Shown: positions 27,628-36,982, counted from the stretch's first letter. The stretch is DNA of 64,000 nt from Pelomonas cellulosilytica (GCF_021353265.1 NZ_JAJTWU010000008.1:144717-208716); one strand, 5' to 3'. The notes: generated by a model from the letters alone, not told the origin. Made by a program: numbers and translations.

Positions 27628-28686
27628 ATGGCCGAGAAACGGGGAGTGACGATCCGGGAATTGGCCCAGGCTGCGGGGGTGTCCATCGGCACGGTGTCGC
27701 GCGCGCTGAAGGGGCAGCCCGGTTTGTCAGAGCAGACGCGCGGTCAGGTGCTCGAGGTGGCCCAGCAACTCGGCTATGACGTCGGCAAGCTGCGCACGGG
27801 CAAGCCGCGCCGCATGCTGTTCCTGTACAGCCGCCATGTCGGTTCGCTCGCGAACAATCCCTTCTATTCCTATGTGCTGCACGGCGCCGAGACGGTCTGC
27901 CGGGAGGCGGGCGTGCCGCTGAGCCTGCTGTCGGTGCAGTCGGGCGAAGACATCGCCGGGCAGGTGCGCCGCCACGAGGCCGACGCGCTGCTGGGGGCGG
28001 GCTACTTCGATCCCGAGGCGATGGAAGCCATCCGCCGCTGCGAACTGCCGCTGGTGCTGGTGGACCACTTCTACCCCGGCGTGCGCTGCGTCAACGACGA
28101 CAACCAGCTGGGAGGCTGGCTCGCGACGCGCCACCTCATCGAGGGCGGTGCGCAGCGCGTGGCGGCCATCTTCGGCCCGCCGACGCACTACTCCGTGTCC
28201 CTGCGCGCCAAGGGCTTCCGCCGGGCGTTGTTCGAGGCCGGCCGGCTGTTCGATCCGGACTACGAGGTGACGCTGGACCCTGTCATGGACTACCGCGATG
28301 CCGGCCGCGAGGCGATGCGACAACTGTTGGCGCTGCCGCAGCGGCCGGATGCCTTGTTCGCCTACAACGACTCCACGGCGATTTTTGCCATCGAGGTCTG
28401 CCGCGAGCACGGCCTGCGCGTGCCGGAGGACATCCGTGTCATCGGCTACGACGACATCGAGGAAGCTGCCCACTTCAAGCCGCCGCTGTCCACCGTGAAG
28501 ATGGACAAAGAGGCGCTGGGCATCGTCGCGGCGCGGGCGCTCATCGAAGGCGACACCGAGCCCAACGATGCGGCGCTGCCGGTCGAACTGGTCGTTCGCG
28601 ACAGCTCCCGGGTTGCCGCCGCCGAGCCGGCGGCCGGCCGCAAGGGGCGGCGCGCGGCGGCGGCACTGGCGACCGAACGCGGTTGA
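27628..28686 (+). CDS. LacI-family transcriptional repressor
   Basis: This 352-residue protein has an N-terminal LacI helix-turn-helix (TIRELAQAAGVSIGTVSRALKG, residues 8-29), a hinge, and a periplasmic-binding-protein-like sugar-sensing core ending with VIGYDDIEEAAHFKPPLSTVKMDKEALG. The ATG at 27628 follows GGAG at 8 bp; a GTG at 27619 is in frame. It lies between the GH1 gene and the symporter/alpha-galactosidase genes, with operator-like sites in front of all three units. It is therefore very likely the local repressor, with a galactoside or glucoside as inducer by inference. The C-terminus carries a basic tail (GRKGRRAAAA). Confidence 0.92.
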   Translation: MAEKRGVTIRELAQAAGVSIGTVSRALKGQPGLSEQTRGQVLEVAQQLGYDVGKLRTGKPRRMLFLYSRHVGSLANNPFYSYVLHGAETVCREAGVPLSLLSVQSGEDIAGQVRRHEADALLGAGYFDPEAMEAIRRCELPLVLVDHFYPGVRCVNDDNQLGGWLATRHLIEGGAQRVAAIFGPPTHYSVSLRAKGFRRALFEAGRLFDPDYEVTLDPVMDYRDAGREAMRQLLALPQRPDALFAYNDSTAIFAIEVCREHGLRVPEDIRVIGYDDIEEAAHFKPPLSTVKMDKEALGIVAARALIEGDTEPNDAALPVELVVRDSSRVAAAEPAAGRKGRRAAAALATERG

Positions 28687-28776
28687 TGGGTCCTTGCCGC
28701 CCGCCGGGCGGGGATAGCGCCGGTCGCTAGGTGTTTCACCGCGTTCTATTGGTGCAGCGGTCGAACGAAAATCTGG

Positions 28777-28791
28777 CTGTTTACTAAAAAG
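28777..28791. promoter_or_regulatory. Operator-like site before the GPH symporter gene
   Basis: CTGTTTACTAAAAAG shares ten of fifteen positions with the operator at 27491-27505 and lies 32 bp upstream of the symporter start, so the LacI-type repressor may also control transport and alpha-galactosidase. Confidence 0.5.
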
Positions 28792-28822
28792 TTGTCGTCA
28801 TCAGCGACACAAGGAGACAGCC

Positions 28823-30304
28823 GTGCTTGCCGAAAGCGATGGGGCCGCCGTGCCCCTGACGCACCGCCCGAACGCCGCCCCGGCGGCGCAGACCGTGACG
28901 ACGCCGGTGGCCGACCGTGTGCCACTGCCGCAAAAGATCGGCTTCGGCCTGGGGTCCTTCCTCGACATGTGGGGCCACTGGCTCTACCAGTCACTGGCCT
29001 TCCACGTGTTCAACGTGTTCCTTGGCGTGGCGCCCGGGCTGATCTCCATCGTGCTGTTCGCGAAGATCGCGGTGGACGCCGTGTCGGATGCGATGTTCGG
29101 CTGGCTGTCTGACAACGCGCGCTCGCGCTGGGGCCGTCGGCGGCCGTTCATCCTCGTCGGCGGCGTGCTGGCGGGCATCGGGCTGCCGCTGATGTTCGCC
29201 GTCGGCCGAGGCTGGAGCGACACCGAGTACTTCATCTTCATGCTGGTGTCGACCTGCCTCTATGTGCCGGCGATGAGCTGCTTCAACATGCCGTGGAACA
29301 GCCTCGGTACGGAGATGACGCCCGACTACCACGAGCGCACGCGGCTGATGTCGGTGAAGAACGCGATCCAGAAGCTGCCCGAGCTGGCGATGTTCGTCGC
29401 CGCACAGTTCACAACGCTGGCCTTCTTCAACGACGCGTCCGGAAAGCCCGACATCCTGCTGGGCGCACAGGTCTACACGAGCATCCTGGGCGGCATCATG
29501 GTGCTGGTGTCCGTCGCCATCTTCCTGCTGACGCGGGAGCGCTATTACGAGAGCGTCGTCGCGCGCAGCACGCAGCGCGTGCCGTTCAAGGACACGCTCT
29601 ACCGCACGCTGAAGAATCGCCCCTTCCGCCAGATGCTCGGCACGATGCTGACCTACAACATGGCCACGTCCATGGTGGGCCTGCTGGGCTACTACGCGAC
29701 GGTCTACTACGTCTGCGGCGGCAATGTCGTCGAGGCCACGAAGTGGAACTCGCTGATGGGCACGGCCGGCCTGGTGTGCGGCCTCTTGGGCATCAGCTTC
29801 GCCGGTGCCGTGGCCCGGCGCTGGGGCAAGCGCAACGCGTTGATGACGGTGCTGGTGTTGGGCATCGTCGCCTTCATCGGCGACTGGTTCTTCTACAACC
29901 CGCAGCTGCCCTGGCTGCAGCTGTTCGCCAGCGGTGGCGTGGCCTTCGTCGGCGCCGGGTTCTGGACGGTCTATGGCTCGGCGATGGCCGACGTCATCGA
30001 CCATGACGAACTCGACAGCCACCAGCGCCGCGAGGGCTCCTTCGCCGCCTGCGGCTCGTGGATCAGCAAGGTGGGCCTGGCGCTGGGCAACGGCGCGTCC
30101 GGCTGGGTGTTGATGTTCACCGGGTTCGACGCCAAGCTGCCGGTGCAGGGCGAGCAGGCGCTGTTCCTGATCCGCGTGTTCCTGTCCGGCATTCCCATCG
30201 CCGGCCTGCTGGTGGCGCTCTACATCGTGTCGCGCTACTTCCTGACCGAGCAGCGCATGCACGAGATCCGCGCCGCACTCGAAGCCCGCCGTGGCGCCGT
30301 CTGA
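28823..30304 (+). CDS. GPH family sugar:cation symporter (MelB/XylP-like)
   Basis: This 493-residue, 12-helix inner-membrane transporter belongs to the glycoside-pentoside-hexuronide:cation symporter family of the MFS fold. The loop 2-3 motif DNARSRWGRRRPFIL and the late-helix SAMADVIDHDELDSHQRREGSFAA are characteristic. Translation begins at GTG 28823, well supported by AAGGAG 6 bp upstream. The alpha-galactosidase gene starts 35 bp after the stop, suggesting that the imported sugar is an alpha-galactoside or its products. A LacI-type site lies just upstream. Confidence 0.92.
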   Translation: MLAESDGAAVPLTHRPNAAPAAQTVTTPVADRVPLPQKIGFGLGSFLDMWGHWLYQSLAFHVFNVFLGVAPGLISIVLFAKIAVDAVSDAMFGWLSDNARSRWGRRRPFILVGGVLAGIGLPLMFAVGRGWSDTEYFIFMLVSTCLYVPAMSCFNMPWNSLGTEMTPDYHERTRLMSVKNAIQKLPELAMFVAAQFTTLAFFNDASGKPDILLGAQVYTSILGGIMVLVSVAIFLLTRERYYESVVARSTQRVPFKDTLYRTLKNRPFRQMLGTMLTYNMATSMVGLLGYYATVYYVCGGNVVEATKWNSLMGTAGLVCGLLGISFAGAVARRWGKRNALMTVLVLGIVAFIGDWFFYNPQLPWLQLFASGGVAFVGAGFWTVYGSAMADVIDHDELDSHQRREGSFAACGSWISKVGLALGNGASGWVLMFTGFDAKLPVQGEQALFLIRVFLSGIPIAGLLVALYIVSRYFLTEQRMHEIRAALEARRGAV

Positions 30305-30339
30305 CCGGCCGCCATCCTTCCCTCGAACGGAGTTCATCC

Positions 30340-31557
30340 ATGACCTCGACCTGGCTGCGCCGTATGCTGCTGGTGCTGTCGTCTTGCGCCATCGCCTGCT
30401 CGGCGCAGGCGCAGACCGGCCACGAGACGCTCAAGCTCGACGCCCCCAAACCCAACCTCGCCCCCACGCCGCCGATGGGCTGGAACTCGTGGAACAAGTT
30501 TGCCTGCAACGTCAGCGAGCAGTTGATCCGCGAGCAGGCCGACGCGATGGCGGCTTCGGGCCTGAAGGCCGCCGGCTACACCTACCTCGTCATCGATGAC
30601 TGCTGGCAGAAGAGCCGCGACGCCGACGGCAATATCCAGCCTGACCCGGAGCGCTTTCCGAGCGGCATGAAGGCGCTGGCCGACTACGTGCACGGCAAGG
30701 GGCTGAAGTTCGGCCTGTATTCCGATGCCGGCTCGCTGACCTGTGGCGGCCGCCCTGGCAGCGCGGGGCATGAATTCCAGGACGCCCGCCAGTACGCCAG
30801 ATGGGGCGTGGACTGGCTCAAGTACGACTGGTGCTACACCGGTACCCGCAACCCCGAGGCGGCCTACACCCTGATGGCCAAGGCATTGCGCGAATCGGGC
30901 CGCGACATCGTGCTGTCCATCTGCGAGTGGGGCAACAGCAGGCCCGGCCGCTGGGCGCACCCGGTGGGCCACCTGTGGCGCACGACAGGCGACATCTGGG
31001 ACGGCTGGAAGGGCAAGAAGGCCTACTCCCACGGCCTGCTCGACATCATCGACATGAACGCCGAGCTGTGGGCCGAGTCCGCGCCGAACGGCTGGAACGA
31101 CCCCGACATGCTGGAGGTCGGTAACGGCGGCATGACGACCGCCGAGTACGAGAGCCACTTCTCCATCTGGGCCATGCTGGCCGCGCCGCTGATCGCCGGC
31201 AACGACCTGCGCCGCATGGATGCCGACACGCTGCGCATCCTGACCAATGCCGAGGTCATCAAGGTCGACCAGGATCCGCTGGGCCGCCAGGGCCGTCGCG
31301 TCTGGCGCCAGGGTGACCTGGAGGTGTGGGTGCGCACGCTGGCCGGCGGTGACCGCGCGGCCGTGTTGTTCAACCGTGGCGACAAGCCGGCGGACATCGC
31401 CGTCAGCTGGGCGCAGCTCGACCTGCCGGCGCGGCTGAAGGCCGACGTGCTGGACCTGTGGTCCAGCAAAAAGACGAAGGGCGCCACGGGCCGCCATGGG
31501 GGCACCGTGGCGCCGCATGGCGTGCTGATGTTCCGGATCTCGCCGGTCACCCCATGA
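30340..31557 (+). CDS. GH27 alpha-galactosidase, secreted
   Basis: This 405-residue family 27 enzyme has a signal peptide (residues 1-25, SAQAQ) and probably acts in the periplasm or outside, releasing alpha-1,6-galactose from galactomannan or raffinose-type sugars. The nucleophile Asp163 lies in LKYDWCY and the acid/base Asp in WNDPDMLEVGNG near residue 254. The N-terminal PPMGWNSWN and IDDCWQ are hallmarks. ATG 30340 follows GGAG at 7 bp. It is co-directional with the symporter gene. The beta-mannosidase at the window start and the GH1 enzyme could complete galactoglucomannan breakdown. Confidence 0.93.
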   Translation: MTSTWLRRMLLVLSSCAIACSAQAQTGHETLKLDAPKPNLAPTPPMGWNSWNKFACNVSEQLIREQADAMAASGLKAAGYTYLVIDDCWQKSRDADGNIQPDPERFPSGMKALADYVHGKGLKFGLYSDAGSLTCGGRPGSAGHEFQDARQYARWGVDWLKYDWCYTGTRNPEAAYTLMAKALRESGRDIVLSICEWGNSRPGRWAHPVGHLWRTTGDIWDGWKGKKAYSHGLLDIIDMNAELWAESAPNGWNDPDMLEVGNGGMTTAEYESHFSIWAMLAAPLIAGNDLRRMDADTLRILTNAEVIKVDQDPLGRQGRRVWRQGDLEVWVRTLAGGDRAAVLFNRGDKPADIAVSWAQLDLPARLKADVLDLWSSKKTKGATGRHGGTVAPHGVLMFRISPVTP

Positions 31558-31570
31558 GGTTTGTGGCCCG

Positions 31571-31612
31571 TCGGCCGGTCACACCCGCGTTCAGCGGGGC
31601 TTGACCGGCCGA
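31571..31612. terminator. Bidirectional terminator-like nested hairpin
   Basis: TCGGCCGGTCA (31571-31581) pairs perfectly with TGACCGGCCGA (31602-31612) and encloses a second stem, CCCGC (31584-31588) with GCGGG (31594-31598). It sits in the 63-bp gap between the convergent alpha-galactosidase and NmrA-like genes. No long T-run follows. Confidence 0.65.
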
Positions 31613-31620
31613 GAGGCGAA

Positions 31621-32262
31621 TCAATACCCCGCGGTGAAGCGGCCGCGGCGGTGCTGTGGCGCTTCCAGCTCGTTGACGATGGCCACCGCGAGGTCGGCCA
31701 CGCTGATGCGGCTTTCGCCTTGGGCGTCGAACACGGGCGACTCCGTGCCCAGGCGGAACTGGCCAGTGCGCTCGCCCGGCACCAGCATGATCGCGGGCGA
31801 CACGAAGGTCCAGTCCAGCGGCGTGGTGTCGGCGCGCAGGCGGTTCAGCACTTCGCGGGCGGCCAGCGCGCCCGACTTCCATTCGGCCGGGAAGTCCGGT
31901 GAGTCCACCAACTGCTGGCCGGGCGCGATGTAGAGGCTGCCCGCACCGCCGACGACGATGAGTCGCACGCCGGCGTCGCGCGCCGCATTGGCGATCAGCT
32001 CGCTGCCGCGCAGGAAGTCGTCATGCAGGTTGGGGTTGCCCCAGCCCGCGTTGAACGCGCTGACGACCGCGTCCACGCCAGCCAGCGCAGCGGCCAGGTC
32101 GCCGCCGTTCAGCACGTCCACGGCCCGGGCATCCAGACCGGGGCGGGGCGTCAGTTTGGCCGTGTCGCGCTGCAGCGCGCGCACCTGATGGCCGCGGCTC
32201 AGCAGTTCCTGCAGCAGCGGCTGGCCCACAAAGCCGGTGGCGCCGATCAGAGCGATGTTCAT
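31621..32262 (-). CDS. NmrA-like NAD(P)-binding atypical SDR
   Basis: This 213-residue single-domain Rossmann protein has the dinucleotide-binding ALIGATGFVGQPLLQELLSRGHQV at residues 4-28 and matches the YwnB/NmrA-like atypical short-chain dehydrogenases, many of which are redox sensors or reductases of unknown substrate. ATG 32262 has GGAG 6 bp upstream. It is divergent from a LysR-type gene with a 100-bp gap holding a perfect inverted repeat, so it is probably the LysR target. This pairing is common in Proteobacteria. Confidence 0.87.
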   Translation of the reverse strand: MNIALIGATGFVGQPLLQELLSRGHQVRALQRDTAKLTPRPGLDARAVDVLNGGDLAAALAGVDAVVSAFNAGWGNPNLHDDFLRGSELIANAARDAGVRLIVVGGAGSLYIAPGQQLVDSPDFPAEWKSGALAAREVLNRLRADTTPLDWTFVSPAIMLVPGERTGQFRLGTESPVFDAQGESRISVADLAVAIVNELEAPQHRRGRFTAGY

Positions 32263-32292
32263 GAGGTTCTCCAGTCGATCAGTTGTCGATTG

Positions 32293-32319
32293 AGCAATTG
32301 TTCTTGCTTCACAATTGCT
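32293..32319. promoter_or_regulatory. LysR-type operator candidate
   Basis: AGCAATTGT (32293-32301) and its exact complement ACAATTGCT (32311-32319) are separated by 9 bp in the gap between the divergent NmrA-like and LysR genes. The position and symmetry fit the regulatory binding site of the LysR protein. A further CAATTG core lies within each arm. Confidence 0.65.
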
Positions 32320-32362
32320 TGATAAGTCGCCGTCAACCTCTAGGACTGTTTAGAAAAACTTC

Positions 32363-33256
32363 ATGCTTAACCAGCTCAAGCGCATGGCCGTGCTGGCCGC
32401 CGTGGTGCGCCACGGCAGCTTCGCCGCAGCGGCCCGCCAGTTGCGCACCAGCACGTCGGCCGTCAGCCAGCAGGTGAGCGCGCTGGAACGCGACATGGGC
32501 GTCACGCTGCTGCACCGCTCCACGCGCAAGCTTGGCCTGACGCCGGCCGGCGAACGCTTTCACGCCGGTTGTGCGGCCATGGTGGCGGCCGCCGAAGGGG
32601 CGCAGGCGCAGCTGCTGCAGCTGCGCGACGCACCCGAGGGCGAGCTGCGCATCGCGATGACGGTCGGCTTCGCCCGTCGTCTCGGCCCGGCGCTGGCCGC
32701 GTTGCTGGCGGCCCACCCGGGCCTGCGCCTGCACCTGCAGGTGGAGGACGGCTTCACCGACCTTGTCGCCCACCGCATCGACCTGGCCATCCGCTTTGGC
32801 CGCCTGCCCGATAGCACCTGGGTGGCGCAGCGCATCGGCACGCTGCACACCAGCCTGTACGCGTCGCCCGCCTATCTTGCGCAGCGCGGCGTGCCTGCCA
32901 CGCCGGATGCGCTGCGGCAGGCCGACTGGCTGATGCTGCAGGACGGCCCGGACCAGCCACGCCGCCTGCCCGGCACCGAGCTGACCGTGCAGCCGCGCTA
33001 CACCAGCAACAACCAGCTGACCTTGCAGCAGCTTTGCGAGGCCGGCCTGGGCGTGGCCGCGCTGGGCGACGAGGACGTGGCCGAGTCCGTCGCCCGCGGG
33101 CACCTGCTGCGGCTGCACACCGACTTGGCGCTGCCCGACCTGCCCGTCTGGGCGCTGGCGCTGCAGCGTGCCGACGGCAACCCCGGCCAGCCGGCCAAGG
33201 TGCGCCATGCCATCGCCGCGCTGAAGGCGCATCTTCAGGATGGGGGCGCAGCATGA
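32363..33256 (+). CDS. LysR-family transcriptional regulator
   Basis: This 297-residue regulator has the N-terminal winged HTH (MAVLAAVVRHGSFAAAARQLRTSTSAVSQQVSALERDMGVTLLHRSTR) and a type 2 periplasmic-binding-protein-like effector domain. It belongs to the CrgA/AaeR-like branch that often controls a divergent oxidoreductase gene, here the NmrA-like SDR. Its stop overlaps the start of the following cold-shock/DUF1294 gene (ATGA). Confidence 0.92.
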   Translation: MLNQLKRMAVLAAVVRHGSFAAAARQLRTSTSAVSQQVSALERDMGVTLLHRSTRKLGLTPAGERFHAGCAAMVAAAEGAQAQLLQLRDAPEGELRIAMTVGFARRLGPALAALLAAHPGLRLHLQVEDGFTDLVAHRIDLAIRFGRLPDSTWVAQRIGTLHTSLYASPAYLAQRGVPATPDALRQADWLMLQDGPDQPRRLPGTELTVQPRYTSNNQLTLQQLCEAGLGVAALGDEDVAESVARGHLLRLHTDLALPDLPVWALALQRADGNPGQPAKVRHAIAALKAHLQDGGAA

Positions 33257-33843
33257 AGGGCACGTTGACGCAATGGGACGACGCCAAGGGCTATGGCTTC
33301 ATCGCGCCCGACGGCGGCGGCGCTCGCGTGTTCGTGCACATCCAGGCCTTCGGCCTGCGCCCGCACCGACCCTATGTCGGCGAACGGCTGGCCTACCGCG
33401 AGGGGCACGATGCTCAGGGCAAGCGGCGCGCGTTCGACGTCAAGGCGCTCGGCGCGCCGCCGACCCCCGCGGGCCCCCGCCGCGGAGACGGCCAGCGGGT
33501 GCTACTGGTGATCCCGGCGTTCGCCGCGCTGGTGCTCGGCTGCCATCTCGTCTGGGGTCTGCCGAACTGGCTGTGGGGCTTGTACTCGTCCCTCAGCACC
33601 GCCACTTTCATCGTCTACGCGCTGGACAAGCGGGCCGCCGTCAAGGGCGGTGACCGGGTGCCCGAGGCCACGCTGCATGCGCTGGCTGCAGCAGGCGGCT
33701 GGCCGGGGGCGCTGCTGGCCCAGCAGTTGCTGCGGCACAAGAGTGCCAAGCCGCGATTCCGCCGCATCTACGGGCTGACGGTGCTGTTCAACCTGGCTGT
33801 GTTCGCGCTGGTGTTCACACCGCTGTCAGGCGCCTGGCGCTGA
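33253..33843 (+). CDS. Cold-shock domain/DUF1294 membrane protein
   Basis: This 196-residue protein joins an N-terminal cold-shock-like OB fold (residues 1-65, with KGYGFIAPDGGGARVFVHIQAF) to a C-terminal DUF1294 membrane domain of three or four helices (YALDKRAAVKGGDRVPEATLHALAAAGGWPGALLAQQLLRHKSAKPRF). This architecture is widespread in Proteobacteria and has no known biochemical role. The start ATG at 33253 overlaps the LysR stop by 4 bp. The 3' end overlaps the convergent histidine kinase gene by 18 bp. Confidence 0.9.
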   Translation: MKGTLTQWDDAKGYGFIAPDGGGARVFVHIQAFGLRPHRPYVGERLAYREGHDAQGKRRAFDVKALGAPPTPAGPRRGDGQRVLLVIPAFAALVLGCHLVWGLPNWLWGLYSSLSTATFIVYALDKRAAVKGGDRVPEATLHALAAAGGWPGALLAQQLLRHKSAKPRFRRIYGLTVLFNLAVFALVFTPLSGAWR

Positions 33844-36117
33844 GCCGCAACCAGCCCGTGCCAGCAGCGCTTCCAGCGCGCTGAGCTCGACAGGCTTGGT
33901 CAGGTGTACGTCGAAGCCCACTGCCAGGCTCTTGCGCCGGTCTTCATTGGACCCCCAGCCGGTCAGCGCGACGAGCAGGGCCTGCGCCGTGCCGGGCTCG
34001 CTGCGCAGGCGGCGCGCCACCTCGTAGCCGTTCATGCCGGGCAGGCCGATGTCGCATAGCACGATCTGCGGCCGGAAGTCCGCCACCATGCGCAGCGCCT
34101 GCTCGCCGTCGTGGGCCACGTGCGTCTGCTGCCCCAGCATGTCCAGCAGCGCCTGTAGCGCTTCGGCGCCGTCCACGTTGTCGTCGATCACCAGCACACG
34201 GCAGCCGCCCTTCTGCACTGACGCCATGGCCGGTGCAGGGGCAGCTACGAGCGGCACCGGCGCTGCCGCGCCTGCGAGCGGCAGCCGCAGCGTGAAGCAG
34301 GAGCCCTGGCCCAGCCCGCTGCTTGCGGCCTGGACGACGCCGCCATGCAGCTCCACCAGCCGCTTCACCAGCGACAGTCCGATGCCCAGGCCACCCTGGG
34401 CCTGCAGCCGCGCGTCCTCGGCCTGCACGAACAGCTCGAAGATGCGCTCCAGCATGTCCGGCGCCAGGCCCATGCCGCTGTCGCGGATCTCGATGACTGC
34501 CTCGTCCGGCAGCGCGCAGGCACTGACGGTGATGTGGCCGCCGGCCGGCGTGTACTTGCTGGCGTTGTTCAACAGGTTGCCCACCACCTGCGCGAGCCGC
34601 GTCAAGTCGCCGTGTACCCACATCGGCGCGTCAGGCAGGGCCACCTGCATTTGCTGGTCGGCCGCCTCGATGAGCGGCCTTGCCAGCTCGGCCGCCTGCT
34701 CCACCACCTCGGCCAGGTCCAGCGTTTGGCAACGCAGCTCGATCTTGCCGCTGCTGATGCGCGACACGTCGAGCAGGTCGTCCACCAGGCGCACCAGGTG
34801 GCGCAGCTGGCGGTCCATGACGGCCAGCGCGCGCTCGCTGCGCCCGGTGTCCAGCCGGCCGCTGCGCAGTCCCTCCAGCGCGCTGCGCATCGGCGCCAGT
34901 GGGTTGCGCAGCTCATGCGCCAGCGTGGCGAGGAACTCGTCCTTCTGGCGGTCGGCTTGGCGCAGCGCCTGGTCGGCCCACTTGCGCTCGGTGATGTCCA
35001 CGCACGCGCCCGTCATGTAGGCGGGCCGGCCGGCGGCGTCGAGGAAGGTGCGGCCGCGGTCGTAGAGCCAGTGTTCACGGCCGTCGGGCCAGACGACCCG
35101 AAATTCCATCGCGAAGTCGGCGCCGTGCTCGCGGCAGCGGTCGCAGCGTTCAACGACGCCGGCCCGGTCGTCCGGATGCACGCGTGCCAGAAAGGCCGCG
35201 AAGTCATGCACGCTCTCGCCGGGGCGCAGGCCGAACAGGCGATCCAGCGCCTCGTCCCAGTCCAGCCGGTTCGTCTGTATGTCCCAGCGGAAGGTGCCGG
35301 TCTGGCTCGCCTGCAGCGCATCCTGCAGCGCCTGCTCCGCCCGCTTGCGGGCCTGGATGTCCTCCACGATGGAGATGTAGTACAGCGGCTGGCCCGCGGC
35401 ATCGCGGCGGGCCGAGACGGTCAGGTTGATCCACGTCTCCTGGCCGTCCTTGCGCAGGTAGCGCTTCTCCATCGAGTAGGTGTCCAGCTCGCCGCGCGCC
35501 AGCCGCCGGGCCTGCTCCAGATCGGCCGCGAGGTCGTCGGGATGCGTGATGTCCTGGAACGTCATGGCCAGCAACTCATCGCGCCGGTAACCGGTGATGT
35601 CGCAGAGCCGGTCATTCAGCGACAGCCAGCGGCCGTCCAGCCCCACATGCGCGATGCCGACCGCGGCGTTGTCGAATGTCGCTCGGAAGTCCTGTTCACT
35701 TCGCCGCAGCGCCTGCTCTGCGGCCTTTCGGTCGGTGATCTCGGTCACCCAGGCGCCCACCGCCGTCACGTGGCCAGCGTCGTCGCGCACCGGATAGAAA
35801 CCGGTCAGCCAGTTGCGGGTCACGCCGGGCTGCAGCGGCGTCTCGCCCGTCACTTCCAGGTTCGTTACGCCCTCGCCATCGCAGAACACGGCGTCGATCA
35901 CCGGGACCACGGCGGTCGCATTGGCTGGTAGCAGGTCTTCGATGCGCTGGCCGATGTGCGCCTGAATCGGCAAGCCGTTGATGGCGGCCAGCGCCTCGTT
36001 GATGCTGACGTAGCGGTGCTCGCGGTCAAACAGGGCCACGCCGAGCGGCGCGCTCGTCAACAAGGCCATCAGTTCCGCGTGCTGGTCGCGGGCCGGGATG
36101 CTCGGCGTGGAGCTCAT
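33826..36117 (-). CDS. Cytoplasmic PAS hybrid histidine kinase with receiver domain
   Basis: This 763-residue sensor kinase has no membrane segment. It has three PAS/PAC units (about residues 15-130, 140-260, 265-385), then HisKA with LATLAHELRNPLAP (phospho-His), HATPase with NLLNNASKYT, DSGMGL and GLGIGLSLVKRLVELHGG, and a C-terminal receiver (VLVIDDNVDGAEAL, phospho-Asp in LCDIGLPGMNGYE). ATG 36117 was chosen; the frame upstream is low-complexity. No response regulator gene is adjacent, so the output is probably through a phosphorelay encoded elsewhere. The PAS ligand is unknown. It overlaps the convergent DUF1294 gene by 18 bp. Confidence 0.9.
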   Translation of the reverse strand: MSSTPSIPARDQHAELMALLTSAPLGVALFDREHRYVSINEALAAINGLPIQAHIGQRIEDLLPANATAVVPVIDAVFCDGEGVTNLEVTGETPLQPGVTRNWLTGFYPVRDDAGHVTAVGAWVTEITDRKAAEQALRRSEQDFRATFDNAAVGIAHVGLDGRWLSLNDRLCDITGYRRDELLAMTFQDITHPDDLAADLEQARRLARGELDTYSMEKRYLRKDGQETWINLTVSARRDAAGQPLYYISIVEDIQARKRAEQALQDALQASQTGTFRWDIQTNRLDWDEALDRLFGLRPGESVHDFAAFLARVHPDDRAGVVERCDRCREHGADFAMEFRVVWPDGREHWLYDRGRTFLDAAGRPAYMTGACVDITERKWADQALRQADRQKDEFLATLAHELRNPLAPMRSALEGLRSGRLDTGRSERALAVMDRQLRHLVRLVDDLLDVSRISSGKIELRCQTLDLAEVVEQAAELARPLIEAADQQMQVALPDAPMWVHGDLTRLAQVVGNLLNNASKYTPAGGHITVSACALPDEAVIEIRDSGMGLAPDMLERIFELFVQAEDARLQAQGGLGIGLSLVKRLVELHGGVVQAASSGLGQGSCFTLRLPLAGAAAPVPLVAAPAPAMASVQKGGCRVLVIDDNVDGAEALQALLDMLGQQTHVAHDGEQALRMVADFRPQIVLCDIGLPGMNGYEVARRLRSEPGTAQALLVALTGWGSNEDRRKSLAVGFDVHLTKPVELSALEALLARAGCGSAPGA

Positions 36118-36220
36118 GTCGTCGTGGGCGCCGGGCGCCGGCCAAGGGTGACGCAGTGTAGTGCCGGCCCGTCGGCCCCAACGGTGCCGTCGAGCGCAGG
36201 AGCGGCTGTGCCGACTGGGG

Positions 36221-36931
36221 TCAGCGGCCGAAGCTGAACGTACCCAGCCCGTCGATCTGCAGCGAGCCCTGCGGGGCATCGGCGGCGTGCAGGCCGCCCC
36301 AGGCGCCGGTCGTCACGACGGTGCCCGCCTTCACCGTGCGGCCGTCGCGCGTCGCATGACGCAGCCACGCAGGCAGCACGCCGGCGGGGTCACCGAGCGA
36401 ATGGCCGCCCTGGCGCACCAGCACCGGCGCGCCGGCCAGCGACAGGCGCCACGGCAGCCGCGCCCAATCCAGTGCGCGCCACGGCTGCCAGGGCCCCAGC
36501 CACAGGCCGGCATTCGACTGGTGATCGGCCATGCGCAACAGCGCTGGCGCGTCCAGCCCCTCGGTCCAGCGAGACGCGACCAGCTCGACGGCGATGCACA
36601 TCGCGTCGATGACATCGCTCAGTGGACCGAGCGCCTCGGCGGGCGTCACGTCGCGGCCCACGCGCAGCGCCACCTCCGCTTCCACGCCCAGCAGGCGGCC
36701 GTCGGCGAGCGGGTTAACCGGCGAATGGCTGAAAGGCCCCTGAGGACTGGCGCCGCCCGACTTCCAGCGGTCCAGCCGCCAGCCGAGCGCCGCGGCCACG
36801 CCCTCCTGCACGGCATAGGCATCGGCCTCATTGCCAACGGTGTCGGCCCAGTCGGCCGACCGCAGCGGCGTGCCGTGACGGTGGGCGTCGGCGAGGGCGG
36901 TGACTAGGGCTTGCAGCGTGGGCGCAGGCAT
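36221..36931 (-). CDS. 2-keto-4-pentenoate hydratase/FAH-superfamily-like protein
   Basis: This 236-residue protein resembles the MhpD/2-oxopent-4-enoate hydratase branch of the fumarylacetoacetase superfamily: VEAEVALRVGRDV for metal binding, then VELVASRW, NAGLWLGPW, and a C-terminal GTVVTTGAWGG. These enzymes hydrate or decarboxylate 2-oxo acids. It lies 51 bp after the stop of the GH43 gene on the same strand. A role on a 2-oxo-3-deoxy sugar acid downstream of the arabinose/galactose dehydrogenase is possible but speculative. ATG 36931 is chosen over TTG 36946. Confidence 0.75.
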   Translation of the reverse strand: MPAPTLQALVTALADAHRHGTPLRSADWADTVGNEADAYAVQEGVAAALGWRLDRWKSGGASPQGPFSHSPVNPLADGRLLGVEAEVALRVGRDVTPAEALGPLSDVIDAMCIAVELVASRWTEGLDAPALLRMADHQSNAGLWLGPWQPWRALDWARLPWRLSLAGAPVLVRQGGHSLGDPAGVLPAWLRHATRDGRTVKAGTVVTTGAWGGLHAADAPQGSLQIDGLGTFSFGR

Positions 36932-36982
36932 CGTTGGTGGCGGCAAGAGTCGATCACGCCGCCAGTGTCGCCGACGGTACCG

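Noticed and set aside
33826-33843. Possible frameshift where the DUF1294 and histidine kinase genes overlap
   Set aside because: Both proteins end naturally with plausible C-termini; an 18-bp convergent overlap is not unusual in a compact genome.
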